Source: Streptomyces sp. LaPpAH-108
GTDB lineage: Bacteria > Actinomycetota > Actinomycetes > Streptomycetales > Streptomycetaceae
Assembly (NCBI RefSeq): GCF_000373625.1
Contig: NZ_KB891993.1
Location: forward strand, 310,001 to 374,000
DNA: 64,000 bases
Direction of reading: 5' to 3'
Shown here: piece by piece, positions 29,399 through 38,093 of the stretch
Layout of the letters: every line of letters begins with the position of its first letter
Numbering within the stretch: the stretch's first letter is position 1
Made by a program: the position numbers and the translations under genes
The notes under the pieces: model-generated
The model's input: the letters and a program-made list of their open reading frames with translations, nothing else
Databases searched by the model: none
Told to the model about the DNA's origin: nothing

Positions 29399-30040
29399 GT
29401 GGACGGCAAGCCAGGACTGCGGGAACGGAAGAAGCAGCGGACGCGTGAGGCGATCTCCGACGCCGCGATCTCGCTGTTCCTGGAGCACGGCTTCAACCAG
29501 GTCTCGGTGGCCCAGGTGGCCGAGGCGGCCGAGGTGTCCAAGCGGACGCTCTTCGCGTACTTCCCGACCAAGGAAGACCTCGTCGTCCACAGGCTCGCCG
29601 ACCATGAGACCGAGCTGGCTCGTGTGGTGCGGACCCGTGTGCCCGGCACCGACCCATTGAGCGCGGTGCGCGAGCACTTCCTGAGGGGGCTGCGCGAGCG
29701 CGACCCGATCACCGGGCTCAACGACCTCCCCCCGGTGCGCAGGCTGCACCGGATGATCGTCGACGCGCCCTCCCTGGTGTCCCGGATGGAACGGTTCAAG
29801 ACCGTCGCCGAACGCGCCCTCGCCGAGGCCCTGCGGGAGACGGCGGACACTCCGGAACTCACCGCGCGTCTCGCGGCGGTGCAGATCGTCGGCGTGCACT
29901 GGGCGCTGGCGCAGGACAACGCCGACCGGCTGACGGCCGGGGAGTCCGCGGACGAGCGGTACGCGGGCGCGGCGGCCGACGCGGAGCACGCCTTCGCGCT
30001 GCTCGCGAACGGCCTGGGCGACCTGGCGTCCCGGCGGTAA
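29399..30040 (+). CDS. TetR family transcriptional regulator
   Basis: A 213-residue regulator. The N-terminal helix-turn-helix is typical (RTREAISDAAISLFLEHGF, SVAQVAEAAEVSKRTLFAYF). The C-terminal ligand-binding domain resembles the group that carries a TetR_C MftR-like region. The GTG at 29399 has no RBS and may be leaderless. It is divergent from the FAD monooxygenase gene 84 bp away, its likely target. Confidence 0.88.
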   Translation: MDGKPGLRERKKQRTREAISDAAISLFLEHGFNQVSVAQVAEAAEVSKRTLFAYFPTKEDLVVHRLADHETELARVVRTRVPGTDPLSAVREHFLRGLRERDPITGLNDLPPVRRLHRMIVDAPSLVSRMERFKTVAERALAEALRETADTPELTARLAAVQIVGVHWALAQDNADRLTAGESADERYAGAAADAEHAFALLANGLGDLASRR

Positions 30041-30100
30041 CCCCTCAACTCCCGCTGCGCACCGAAGGATTTCGGCCGAACACCAGGAATCCCCTTCCCA

Positions 30101-30116
30101 AGTGGTTTAGACCAAT
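30101..30116 (+). promoter_or_regulatory. DasR/HutC-type (dre-like) operator upstream of a GntR gene
   Basis: AGTGGTTTAGACCAAT matches the dre consensus (A[CG]TGGTCTAGACCA[CG]T) at 14 of 16 positions. It is followed by GCTAGATAC, a possible -10. The site is 62 bp before the GntR start, so it is either an autoregulatory site of this HutC-type regulator or a genuine DasR site. Confidence 0.7.
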
Positions 30117-30178
30117 GCTAGATACGGTGGCGCAATGAGCCCGCGCGGCTACGTCTTGTCACCGACAGGAGGGGCGGC

Positions 30179-30922
30179 ATGTCCCGCACCACCCCGCACG
30201 AATCCCGGCAGAGCGACGAGCAGACCCTGTATCAGCGGGTCGCCTCCCGGTTGCTCGACGAGCTGCGCGACGGGACGATCCCACCGGGTGAACGGCTGCC
30301 GGGGGAACGACATCTCGCGCGGCACTTCGGGGTCAGCAGGGCGACCGTCCGGCAGGCACTGGACGTGCTGCGGCGCGGCGGAATGCTGAGCACCGACCGG
30401 CGGGGCAGTCATGCCACGCTGCCCGGGCGCCCGGTCGAGGAGCCGGTGTCGCTGACCTTCCCGGTGGGGACGGTGCCCGCCGGTCCCGGGGCGGTCGACC
30501 GGGCGACCGTGACCTGGGAGGCGCCGCCGCCGGAGCACGCACGGGCGCTGGGCCTCTCCCCGCACCGGCCGACGCTGGTCCACCGCTATCTGTCGGCGGG
30601 GCCCGACGGCCGCTCGCTGCGCACGGCGGTGACCTCGTTCTCGGCGGTGGCGCTGGCCGAGGTCGCGGAGCTGGGGCGCTATCGCGAGCGGGCCGACGGG
30701 GCGACCCCGGCGGAACTGGGCCGCGCCTACGACTGGATGCGCAAGGCGGGGCTGACCCTGCACCACCGGGACTCCATCAGCCAGGTGGGCGACGCCTCTT
30801 CGGTGCGGGTGACCCGGCGCGTGCGCGACCAGTACGCGCGCCCGCTGGAGATCACGGACCTGGTGGTGAACGCCGAAGAGGACACGCTGGTCTACGAGTT
30901 CACGCTTCCGGCGGCGGGCTGA
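30179..30922 (+). CDS. GntR (HutC/UTRA) family transcriptional regulator
   Basis: A 247-residue regulator. The GntR winged helix spans residues 18-80 (TLYQRVASRLLDELRDGTIP, GVSRATVRQALDVLRRGGML), followed by a UTRA-type ligand domain (HRYLSAGPDGRSLRTAVTSF, SISQVGDASSVRVTRR). UTRA domains bind small metabolites such as sugar phosphates or histidine derivatives. A dre-like operator upstream supports autoregulation. It is convergent with a methyltransferase gene, overlapping by 23 bases at the 3' ends. Confidence 0.88.
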   Translation: MSRTTPHESRQSDEQTLYQRVASRLLDELRDGTIPPGERLPGERHLARHFGVSRATVRQALDVLRRGGMLSTDRRGSHATLPGRPVEEPVSLTFPVGTVPAGPGAVDRATVTWEAPPPEHARALGLSPHRPTLVHRYLSAGPDGRSLRTAVTSFSAVALAEVAELGRYRERADGATPAELGRAYDWMRKAGLTLHHRDSISQVGDASSVRVTRRVRDQYARPLEITDLVVNAEEDTLVYEFTLPAAG

Positions 30923-31652
30923 CCTCCGCCGCGCGCCGGGCGACGAGGAGCCGGGCGCGCGGAGCGCCGTCGTCGCGCCGCCCGAACTCGGGCAGGTCGC
31001 GCAGCTCGACGGCGAAGCCGGTGCGGGTCAACTCCCGGGTGACGTCGCCGAGTCGGAAGGGGCGGTAGTACATGACGAACGGCGGGCGCCACACGGAGTT
31101 GCGCACCCGCATCGCCGCGTCGAAGCCGAGCAGCGCCCAGTAGGCGCGGCTCGTCGGGCGGGGCGGCGCGAGCACCGGGAAGGCGAAAGTGCCGCCCGGA
31201 CGCAGGGAGTTGTGGACCTGTCCGAACAGCCCCGGCAGTTCCGCGGGCAGGAAGTGCCCGAACGCCCCGAAGCTGACGACGAGATCGAAGGCCGCCGTGA
31301 AGGGCAGCGCGCGGGCGTCCGCACGCACCCACGCGACGGACGGCTCCCCGGGCCCGGCGGCGCGCTGCCGGGCGACGTCGAGCATCCCGGCGCTGAAGTC
31401 GACCCCGGTGACACTGCGGCGGCACAGCCCGGTCAGCACGTCGAGTCCGGCGCCGGTGCCGCAGCACAGGTCCAGGCCGTCGTCGTACGGGCCGAGCGGG
31501 CCGAGCGCCTTCGCGACCGCCTCCAGGACCGGGTCCGGCGTCCGGAAGGGGGTGTGGTCGAACTTCGGCGCGAGCAGGTCGTAGCCGCGCTCCACGGACG
31601 ACAGGGCCTGCACGGCGAGTTCGCGCAGGGTGGGGCCTTCGGGGCTGAACAT
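30900..31652 (-). CDS. Class I SAM-dependent methyltransferase
   Basis: A 250-residue protein with the Rossmann methyltransferase motifs: motif I LDLCCGTGAGLDVL (about residues 60-73), motif II VTGVDFS, the acidic ADARALPF and motif IV FDLVVSFGAFGHF. It resembles methyltransferase domain 25/11 proteins acting on small molecules or lipids; the substrate is not evident. The 3' end overlaps the convergent GntR gene. Confidence 0.85.
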   Translation of the reverse strand: MFSPEGPTLRELAVQALSSVERGYDLLAPKFDHTPFRTPDPVLEAVAKALGPLGPYDDGLDLCCGTGAGLDVLTGLCRRSVTGVDFSAGMLDVARQRAAGPGEPSVAWVRADARALPFTAAFDLVVSFGAFGHFLPAELPGLFGQVHNSLRPGGTFAFPVLAPPRPTSRAYWALLGFDAAMRVRNSVWRPPFVMYYRPFRLGDVTRELTRTGFAVELRDLPEFGRRDDGAPRARLLVARRAAEVSPPPEA

Positions 31653-31685
31653 GCCCTCAGCCTAGGGCGCGCGGCCGGGGCCCGC

Positions 31686-32591
31686 TCAGTCCTTGAGGCG
31701 CTTCAGGGTGGCCTTCGTGTCGGTCTTCAGCCAGTCGGTGACGTCGTCGAGCGCGGGCGGCTTCTTGTCGCTGGCGTAGGAGGTGAGGTAGACGCTGTAG
31801 CCCATGATGTACGTCGTCCAGCCGTCCCGTACCGCCAGGGTCGCGAAGCGGGAGCCGCTGGAGGAGCCGCTGGTGGTGTCCCGGCTCACCAGGTACGCCT
31901 CGTCGCCGATGCCCGCGACGGATCGGACGTCGTAACCCGTGTGGCTGTCGTCGTAGTTCTTCCAGGTGGCGGTGAACTCCGGTGCGGGGTCGGTCTTGCG
32001 GTGCAGGTCCAGTTGCAGGGAGAGGTAGGCGTCGGCGTAGGAGGAGCCGGGCTTCTTCAGGCCGAGGCTGCAGTAACTCTCGTGCAGGGCAGGGTCCTTG
32101 AGGGAGCTGTGCGTCGGGGAGGAGTCGGCCGAGGGGTACTCGTCCTGGAAGGCCGAGTAGTCGGCACGCGCGCACAGGTCGGCGGGGGCCGAGTAGCCGC
32201 GCAGGTCCGCGTCGCCCGGGGCACCGATCAGGAACACTCCGGCCGCCCACGCGGCGGACGCCACGACGGCGCCGACCACGGCCCACAGCACGGCTCGTCC
32301 GGCGGCCGTTCCCCCGCCGCCGGAGGGCGCACCGGGCGGCGGTCCCGGTGGTGGGCCGAACTGGGCGGGCGCCCCGTAGGGCTGGGCGTAGGGGTTGGCC
32401 TGCGGGGGCGACTGCGGATTCGGGTAGGAGTAGGCCGTCGGCTGCGGCGGCACCGTGGGCTGCGGCGCGGGCGGGCCGGGCTGTGCCGGGGATGGTCCCG
32501 GCTGCGGTGCGGGCTGGGCGGGCGGCTGGGGAGGCGGTCCAGGCTGTCCGGGCGGCTGAGGAGGCTGCGAGGGCTGCGGTGGCGTGGACAT
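31686..32591 (-). CDS. Single-pass membrane protein with Pro-rich cytoplasmic N-terminus
   Basis: A 301-residue protein of unknown function. The first 100 residues are Pro/Gln/Ala-rich (PPQPPGQPGP, AQPYGAPAQFGPP) and disordered. A membrane helix (AVLWAVVGAVVASAAWAAGVFLIG) follows, then a folded extracytoplasmic domain (about 135-301) with two cysteines (LCARADYS, SYCSLGL) likely disulfide bonded. Pro-rich N-terminus plus DUF-like exterior is common in Streptomyces proteins near kinases or secretion genes, but neither is present here. Confidence 0.72.
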   Translation of the reverse strand: MSTPPQPSQPPQPPGQPGPPPQPPAQPAPQPGPSPAQPGPPAPQPTVPPQPTAYSYPNPQSPPQANPYAQPYGAPAQFGPPPGPPPGAPSGGGGTAAGRAVLWAVVGAVVASAAWAAGVFLIGAPGDADLRGYSAPADLCARADYSAFQDEYPSADSSPTHSSLKDPALHESYCSLGLKKPGSSYADAYLSLQLDLHRKTDPAPEFTATWKNYDDSHTGYDVRSVAGIGDEAYLVSRDTTSGSSSGSRFATLAVRDGWTTYIMGYSVYLTSYASDKKPPALDDVTDWLKTDTKATLKRLKD

Positions 32592-32848
32592 GTCGTCACG
32601 GTAGTGCGGAGCGGCGGCTCAAGTCCCCGTACGTCCGGGATCGTTACGGTCCGGGGACGTCCGGCGCGAGGTCGTGACGGCGTACGCCCGCCGGGCGCCG
32701 GTCCGGGGCTCCGGCTGTCTTGGGGCACACGCTGCCGGGGGCTGCGGCTGGGCCGGGTGGGTTCCCGCGTGCGGCATCCGGGTTGCTCCGCTGGGCCGTC
32801 CGGCGCGGGTGGCTCGCCGCGCCCCCCTCTCGTTCCTACGTTGATCAT

Positions 32849-34033
32849 ATGAGCACCGGATTCTCTCGTCGGGCGACCGTGTCGATCTGTTCCCTGTGTG
32901 CGGCGGGGGTGCTGGCCCTCGCACCGGCCGCCTCCGCCCTCGGACACGACGCGGGGGAACCCGCACCCCCGGCCCCCCGCGCGGCCGTCCCCCGACCCTC
33001 CCTGCTCTACGGCTCAGGACCCCAGGTGCGGCCCCTGCGCGGTGCGCCCGAGCTGCCGGAGCTCTCGGCCCTGTCCTGGCTGGTCGCCGACGCGGACACC
33101 GGCGAGGTCCTGGCGGCGGACGGCGCCCACCGCAAGCTGCCCCCGGCGAGCACCTTGAAGACACTGTTCGCTCTCACCGTCATGCCGACGCTGCCCGCGG
33201 CGGAGAAGCACACCGTCCGCTACGAGGAGCTGGCCGACGTCGGCGAGGGCAGCAGCCTGGTCGGTGTGGAGGAGGGCCACACCTATCAGGTGTCCGACCT
33301 GTGGCGCGGAGTGTTCCTCAGCTCCGGCAACGACGCCGTCCATGTGCTCGCCGCACTGGACGGCGGGGTGCCGCGGACGGTGAGCCGCATGCAGACCAAG
33401 GCGCACGCACTGGGCGCCCTGGACACCCATGTGGTCTCCCCCGACGGCTACGACGCGCCGGGGCAGGTGTCCTCCGCGTTCGACCTCGCGGTCTTCGGGC
33501 GGGAGGGGCTGCGCAACCCCGACTTCGCCCGCTACTGCTCCACCGCGCAGGCCGAGTTCCCCGGGGACGGTCTGCCCTTCGGCATCGAGAACACCAACCG
33601 GCTGCTGACCGGCGAGGACGGGGTGGGCCGCTATCCGGGGCTGATCGGCATCAAGAACGGCTACACCAGCAACGCGGGCAACACCCTGGTCGCCGCCGCG
33701 CGCCAAGGCGGCCACACCCTGGTGGTGACGGTGATGAACCCTCAGGAGGGCGGCGGCCTCGCGGTCTACGAGGAGGCGCGGTCCCTGCTCGACTGGGGGT
33801 TCGCGGCGAGGGGCCGGGTGGACCCGGTCGGCTCCCTGGACGGCTTGCGCACCGTCCCCGCGCCGAAGCCGACGCACTCGGCCGTACCGGTCGCCGCGGC
33901 CACCTCCCCGGCACCGTCCGACGACACGGACTGGGCGGGAACCGTCACGGTCGCGGGCATCTCGGTGCTGGGCGCGGCGGTGGTGGCCCTGATCCTGCGG
34001 TCGAAGGGGACGGCCCGCTCGAAGGACGTCTGA
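32849..34033 (+). CDS. D-alanyl-D-alanine carboxypeptidase (type 5 DacC/PBP-like)
   Basis: A 394-residue serine peptidase of the S11 family. It has a signal peptide, the active-site SxxK motif (STLK, Ser101-Lys104) and the SxN motif SGN in LSSGNDAVH. The third motif is KNG in GIKNGYTSNAG instead of KTG. A C-terminal membrane helix (about 365-388) and a basic tail anchor it. It trims D-Ala from peptidoglycan stem peptides outside the membrane. KNG replaces the canonical KTG; I believe KNG occurs in other actinobacterial members, so the enzyme is probably active. No RBS is clear before the start. Confidence 0.87.
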   Translation: MSTGFSRRATVSICSLCAAGVLALAPAASALGHDAGEPAPPAPRAAVPRPSLLYGSGPQVRPLRGAPELPELSALSWLVADADTGEVLAADGAHRKLPPASTLKTLFALTVMPTLPAAEKHTVRYEELADVGEGSSLVGVEEGHTYQVSDLWRGVFLSSGNDAVHVLAALDGGVPRTVSRMQTKAHALGALDTHVVSPDGYDAPGQVSSAFDLAVFGREGLRNPDFARYCSTAQAEFPGDGLPFGIENTNRLLTGEDGVGRYPGLIGIKNGYTSNAGNTLVAAARQGGHTLVVTVMNPQEGGGLAVYEEARSLLDWGFAARGRVDPVGSLDGLRTVPAPKPTHSAVPVAAATSPAPSDDTDWAGTVTVAGISVLGAAVVALILRSKGTARSKDV

Positions 34034-34090
34034 CCGGCCGGAACGTCGCGGCCCGGCCGGTCGGACGCCCCGCGTCTCACGCCCCGCGCC

Positions 34091-35152
34091 TCACGCGCAG
34101 GGCGTCAGCGGGGCCTCGGTCAGCTCGGGCACCGGACGGACCCGGCCCACCGGGCGTCCGCCGCCGAGGAGGGCCTGGCCCTCGAAGGCGGTGAGCAGGG
34201 CCGGGTCGACCCCGGCGCGGGCCAGGGCCGCCGCCGCGACGGGCACACGGGCCCGGTCGGCGCCGTCGGCGATCTTGACGGCGACGGCGCGGCCGTCGGG
34301 CAGCGCGGCCACCTGGACGCCCTCGAAGCCGTCCTTGGCGAGCAGTCCGGGCACCGCCCGCATGAGCGCGGCCACGTCCCGGCGGGTGCCGGAGGCCGTC
34401 TCGGCGTGCTCGCGCATGGCGTCGGCCACCCGTGCCCCGGGCGTGCCGGGCGCGGCCGTGGTGATGCGGGCGGCGGCGCGGGCCAGGCCGTGCAGGGAGA
34501 CGGCGAAGAGCGGTGCCCCGCAGCCGTCGACGGTGACGTGGGCGACGGGCTGCCCGGTCAGCTCCTCCACGGTGCGGGCGACGGCCTGCTGGAGGGGGTG
34601 GGCCGGGTCGAGGTAGTCGGGCAGGGACCAGCCGTTGACGCGTGCGGTCCACAGCATGGCGGCGTGCTTGCCGGAGCAGTTCTGGGCGAGCCGGGAGGGG
34701 GCGCGTCCGGCGGCGATCCACTCGTCCCGGACGACCGGGTCGTACGGCAGGTCGGGGATGTTGCGCAGGTCGGCCTCGGTGAGCCCGCCGAGATCAAGGA
34801 GGCGCCGGGTGGCCGCGAGGTGGCTCTCCTCGCCGGAGTGGCTGGCGGCGGCCAGCGAGAGCAGCTCGCCGTCGAGCGGCAGCCCGGCCCGGAGCATGGC
34901 GACGGCCTGGACGGGCTTGAGCGCCGAGCGCGGGTAGAAGGCGGCCTCGATGTCGCCGAGGGCGAACTCGACCCGGCCGTCGGCGGCGAGCACGACGACG
35001 GAGCCGTGGTGGACGCCTTCGACGATCCCTCCGCGGACGAGGTGGGCGACGGGCACATGGCGGGGTGCGCGGACGACGGGGGCGTCGGTGGGGAAGCTGC
35101 TGTACATCTCTGCCTGCATCACGGGTCGGAACGGGCCGGGGGCGCGGGTCAC
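34091..35152 (-). CDS. L-asparaginase (AnsA/asparaginase II, thermolabile type)
   Basis: A 353-residue protein of the pfam06089 asparaginase family, unrelated to the E. coli enzymes: HLVRGGIVEGVHHGSVVVL, the conserved RSALKPVQAVAML, SHSGEESHLAATRRLL, NCSGKHAAML and VDGCGAPLFAVSL. It hydrolyses asparagine to aspartate and ammonia in the cytoplasm. The GTG start overlaps the stop codon of the GntR gene by two bases (GTGA), so both are translated together. An ATG at 35119 is an alternative start. Confidence 0.9.
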   Translation of the reverse strand: MTRAPGPFRPVMQAEMYSSFPTDAPVVRAPRHVPVAHLVRGGIVEGVHHGSVVVLAADGRVEFALGDIEAAFYPRSALKPVQAVAMLRAGLPLDGELLSLAAASHSGEESHLAATRRLLDLGGLTEADLRNIPDLPYDPVVRDEWIAAGRAPSRLAQNCSGKHAAMLWTARVNGWSLPDYLDPAHPLQQAVARTVEELTGQPVAHVTVDGCGAPLFAVSLHGLARAAARITTAAPGTPGARVADAMREHAETASGTRRDVAALMRAVPGLLAKDGFEGVQVAALPDGRAVAVKIADGADRARVPVAAAALARAGVDPALLTAFEGQALLGGGRPVGRVRPVPELTEAPLTPCA

Positions 35153-35859
35153 GCGTCGGCGGGGGTGGGCGGACGGACGATGCCGTCGAGGCTGGTGGCG
35201 ACGCGGTCGAGGTGGTGGCTCATGGCCTCGGCGGCGTCGGGTCCGGAGCCGTCGAGCAGCGCCTCGACGATGGCCCGGTGCTCCCGGTTGGACTGCTCGC
35301 GGCGGCCTGCCAGCTCGGTGAGGAAGGCCGACTGGCGGGCCAGGGCGTCCCGGATCTCCTCGATCACCTTGCGGAAGACCGGGTTCTGCGCGGCCTCGGC
35401 GACGGACAGATGGAAGAGGGTGTCCATGGCGACCCAGGCGGTGGTGTCCGTCTCCCGGTCCATGCGGTCCAGCAGTCCGGTCAGCCGGTCCAGGTCCTCC
35501 GGGGTCCGGCGCTCGGCCGCGTAGCCCGCGACCGGGACCTCTATATGGCGGCGCACCTCAAGGAGATGGCCGGCCGTGTAGTCGCCGAACGTGGGGTCCG
35601 CCACCGTGGTGGCGACGACGAAGGTGCCCTTGCCGGTCCGGGAGACGGTGAGACCCATCGTCTGGAGCGCGCGCAGGGCCTCGCGGAGCACGGGCCGCGA
35701 GACCTCGAGGGTGCGGCACAGCTCGGCCTCGGAGGGCAGCTTGTCGCCGATCGCGTAGGTGCCGCGTTCGATCGCGCCGCGCAGATGCCCGAGGACCGCC
35801 TCCATGGCGCTGACGCGCCGGGGAGCCGGGACAGTTGTCTGGCTGTCTGACAGGTTCAC
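35149..35859 (-). CDS. GntR (FadR/FCD) family regulator
   Basis: A 236-residue regulator with the GntR helix-turn-helix (GTYAIGDKLPSEAELCRTLE, VSRPVLREALRALQTMG) and a C-terminal FCD helical domain with metal/ligand residues (D/N...H pattern in FHLSVAEAAQNP, NREHRAIVEAL). It is cotranscribed with the asparaginase gene, so it likely controls asparagine or amino-acid use and itself. It starts at a GTG. Confidence 0.88.
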   Translation of the reverse strand: MNLSDSQTTVPAPRRVSAMEAVLGHLRGAIERGTYAIGDKLPSEAELCRTLEVSRPVLREALRALQTMGLTVSRTGKGTFVVATTVADPTFGDYTAGHLLEVRRHIEVPVAGYAAERRTPEDLDRLTGLLDRMDRETDTTAWVAMDTLFHLSVAEAAQNPVFRKVIEEIRDALARQSAFLTELAGRREQSNREHRAIVEALLDGSGPDAAEAMSHHLDRVATSLDGIVRPPTPADA

Positions 35860-35913
35860 GGAGGCGATCCTGCGGTGTGCGGGGAAACCATGTCAAGACG
35901 CCCTCCGCAAAAG

Positions 35914-35962
35914 CGCGCACGGGGTGCGGAAACCCACATATGGGCTCCGCACCCCGTGCGCG
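35914..35962. terminator. Strong 17-bp hairpin terminator between uppP and the GntR operon
   Basis: Perfect 17-bp stem: CGCGCACGGGGTGCGGA (35914-35930) with 35946-35962. The 15-nt loop contains a nested dyad CCCA-CATA-TGGG. It lies 17 nt after the uppP stop on the minus strand and would also stop any antisense transcription. Confidence 0.85.
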
Positions 35963-35978
35963 ACGAAAGGGTGTGGGA

Positions 35979-36815
35979 TCAGCTGGCCAGCACACCGGTG
36001 GCGAGCAGGCCGAACAGCAGCGCGCCGATCACGATGCGGTAGATCACGAAGGCGTTGAAGGAGTGCTTGGCGACGAACTTGAGCAGCCAGGCGATGGAGG
36101 CGTAGGCGACGACGAAGGAGACACCCGTGCCGACGGCCAGCGGGGCAGCGCCCACCCCGGCGCCGAGGGCGTCCTTCAGCTCGTAGATACCGGCGCCGGT
36201 CAGGGCCGGGATGCCGAGGAAGAAGGAGAGGCGGGTGGCGGCGACCCGGTCGAGGTCCAGGATGAGCGCGGTCGACATGGTGGCGCCGGAGCGGGAGAAG
36301 CCGGGGAAGAGCAGGGCCAGGATCTGCGAGCAGCCGACCAGCATCGCGTCCTTGAAGGAGGTGTCGTCCTCACCGCGCTTGTGGCGGCCCATCTGGTCCG
36401 CGCACCACATGACGACCGAGCCGCCGATCAGCGAACCGGCGACCACCCACAGCGAGGCGAGCGGGCCGTCGATCAGCGGCTTGGCGGCCAGACCCACCAC
36501 CACGATCGGGATGGTCGCCGCGATGACCCACCACGCGAACTTGTAGTCGTGGCGGTAGCGCTCCTGGGGACGGACCAGACCGGTGAACCAGGCGGTCATG
36601 ATCCGCTTGATGTCCTTGAAGAAGTACACGAGCACGGCGGCGATGGCGCCGACCTGGATGACGGCGGAGAAGCCGACCACGGACTTGTCGTCGACCGGGA
36701 TGTGCATGAGCCCCTCGGCGATCTTGAGGTGGCCGGTGGAGGACACGGGAAGGAACTCGGTCACCCCCTCGACTACTCCGAGGACGACGGCTTGACCGAC
36801 GGAGATGGCGCTCAT
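35979..36815 (-). CDS. uppP: Undecaprenyl-diphosphatase UppP (BacA)
   Basis: A 278-residue membrane enzyme with about seven helices. The catalytic motifs are intact: EGVTEFLPVSSTGH (residues 16-29, with Glu16, Glu20 and His29 matching E. coli Glu17, Glu21 and His30) and PGFSRSGATMS. It recycles undecaprenyl pyrophosphate to the monophosphate carrier needed for peptidoglycan; overexpression gives bacitracin resistance in other bacteria. It is monocistronic with a strong terminator. Confidence 0.95.
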   Translation of the reverse strand: MSAISVGQAVVLGVVEGVTEFLPVSSTGHLKIAEGLMHIPVDDKSVVGFSAVIQVGAIAAVLVYFFKDIKRIMTAWFTGLVRPQERYRHDYKFAWWVIAATIPIVVVGLAAKPLIDGPLASLWVVAGSLIGGSVVMWCADQMGRHKRGEDDTSFKDAMLVGCSQILALLFPGFSRSGATMSTALILDLDRVAATRLSFFLGIPALTGAGIYELKDALGAGVGAAPLAVGTGVSFVVAYASIAWLLKFVAKHSFNAFVIYRIVIGALLFGLLATGVLAS

Positions 36816-37131
36816 GGAATCCAGTTCTGGGAAGAGGAGGTCGACAGTGCTGTAGTCAGTCTTACTATGCCCGGCCGCGCACGGCCCCGGTGCTGGCGGC
36901 AGCGTAGAGCCACCCGCTCGCGCGAGGGTGTCCGGGGGGCCGCCGAGCGAGTCGCACCTGCCGACGACGGGGACGGACGCGGTGCGGACGGGGCGCCCTC
37001 CCGGCCGCCGCCCGTCCCCGCCCCGTCCCCGCTCCCCCGCCGTTTCACAACGACTTCTTACCGCGCGGGTCCGCTTTGTCCGAGCCGGTGTGGCGTGGGG
37101 CGATGGTGCGGACGGGTCGGCGCGCGGCCGT
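36816..37131. other. Intergenic region upstream of uppP
   Basis: Holds the uppP leader and promoter; an AT-rich patch at 36851-36870 (minus strand CATAGTAAGACTGACTAC) is the likely promoter location. GC-rich dyads near 36870-36895 were noted. No gene is supported. Confidence 0.5.
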
Positions 37132-37422
37132 TCACCAGCCCTTCTCGAAGAGCTGGGCGACCTCGGCGATGCGGAGTTCGTCGCGGCGGTAGTGGACGCG
37201 CAGACGCCGCCGTCGCGTGCGCAGCAGACCGAGGCCGGTGAGGAAGTCGAGGTGGGCGGCGACGGTCCGGCGGGGCAGCCCGAGATGGTCGGCGACGGCG
37301 CGCGCGGTGACGCCGGTACCGGCGGGGTCGCGGTGCCGGCGTGCCTCGGGGAAGTGGGCCGCCGGGTCCTTGAGCAGTTCCAGGACCGTCTGCCGTACGC
37401 GGCCCGAGGGCCTCCCCATCAT
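37132..37422 (-). CDS. Small ArsR-like winged-helix protein
   Basis: A 96-residue winged-helix protein: VRQTVLELLKDP, then TARAVADHLGLPRRTVAAHLDFLTGLGLL and a basic wing RTRRRRLRVHYRRD. There are no cysteines, so it is not a metal sensor of the classical ArsR/SmtB type. The ATG at 37422 has GGAGG eight bases upstream. It is divergent from a MarR gene across a 230-bp region. The target is unknown. Confidence 0.78.
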   Translation of the reverse strand: MMGRPSGRVRQTVLELLKDPAAHFPEARRHRDPAGTGVTARAVADHLGLPRRTVAAHLDFLTGLGLLRTRRRRLRVHYRRDELRIAEVAQLFEKGW

Positions 37423-37607
37423 GTGTCCGCCTCCGCTCCCGGGCTCCTCGTGCGCCGAGTCCCACTGTGGCGCAGGCGGCGCTGCCGTGTCCGCGTCTCG
37501 GTGTCCGTTGTCCGGTACCGGCCCCTGCGGACGGCCGGTGGCCGGTCCCGGGCGACGGGGCGGGGAAAGGGGGTACGGCGGGGCCGCGCGGGGCCTCGAA
37601 CCGGTAC

Positions 37608-37625
37608 TACTTGCACACTCAAGGA
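37608..37625 (+). promoter_or_regulatory. Possible MarR operator upstream of the 131-residue MarR gene
   Basis: TACTTG and CAAGGA are separated by six bases (CACACT), an imperfect form of the TACTTG-N6-CAAGTA dyad bound by OhrR-like MarR proteins. It lies about 30 bp before the MarR start. Confidence 0.45.
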
Positions 37626-37653
37626 GTGGCTGGATCGGTGCTACGGTGCGGGT

Positions 37654-38049
37654 ATGGCAGTCAAGACGGCCGACGCCCGGCTGGAAGAACAGTGGCGGGA
37701 CATCCTCGCGATCCACGCGCGCACCCTGTGCGAGATCGATCGCGTCCTGCATCCGCACGGGCTCGGTGCCAGCGACTTCGAAGTGCTGGACATCCTGGCC
37801 GCCGAGTCGCCCGCCGAGGGGGATCAGTGCCGGGTGCAGAACCTGGTCGGCCGGGTCCATCTGAGCCAGTCCGCGCTGTCCCGGCTGATCGGCCGCCTGG
37901 AGAAGGAGGGCCTGGTCAAGCGCTCGGTGTGCGTGGAGGACCGGCGCGGGGTGTGGGTCGCGCTCACCCGCAAGGGCCGCGAACTGTACGCCGAGGTACG
38001 TCCCCTGCAGCGCGCCGTGCTGGAGAAGATGCTGGCCGGGGAGGACTGA
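37654..38049 (+). CDS. MarR family transcriptional regulator
   Basis: A 131-residue MarR protein: LGASDFEVLDILAAE, recognition helix HLSQSALSRLIGRLEKEGLV and wing RSVCVEDRRGVWVALT. Cysteines 26 (TLCEID), about 60 (QCRV) and about 93 (SVCVE) are present, so redox sensing is possible but not shown. The 3' end runs into a convergent intergenic region with a 15-bp tandem repeat. Confidence 0.87.
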   Translation: MAVKTADARLEEQWRDILAIHARTLCEIDRVLHPHGLGASDFEVLDILAAESPAEGDQCRVQNLVGRVHLSQSALSRLIGRLEKEGLVKRSVCVEDRRGVWVALTRKGRELYAEVRPLQRAVLEKMLAGED

Positions 38050-38093
38050 GCCGCCCGGCCTCCGGGCGAGACGCTTCGTCTATGGAGCGGTGC

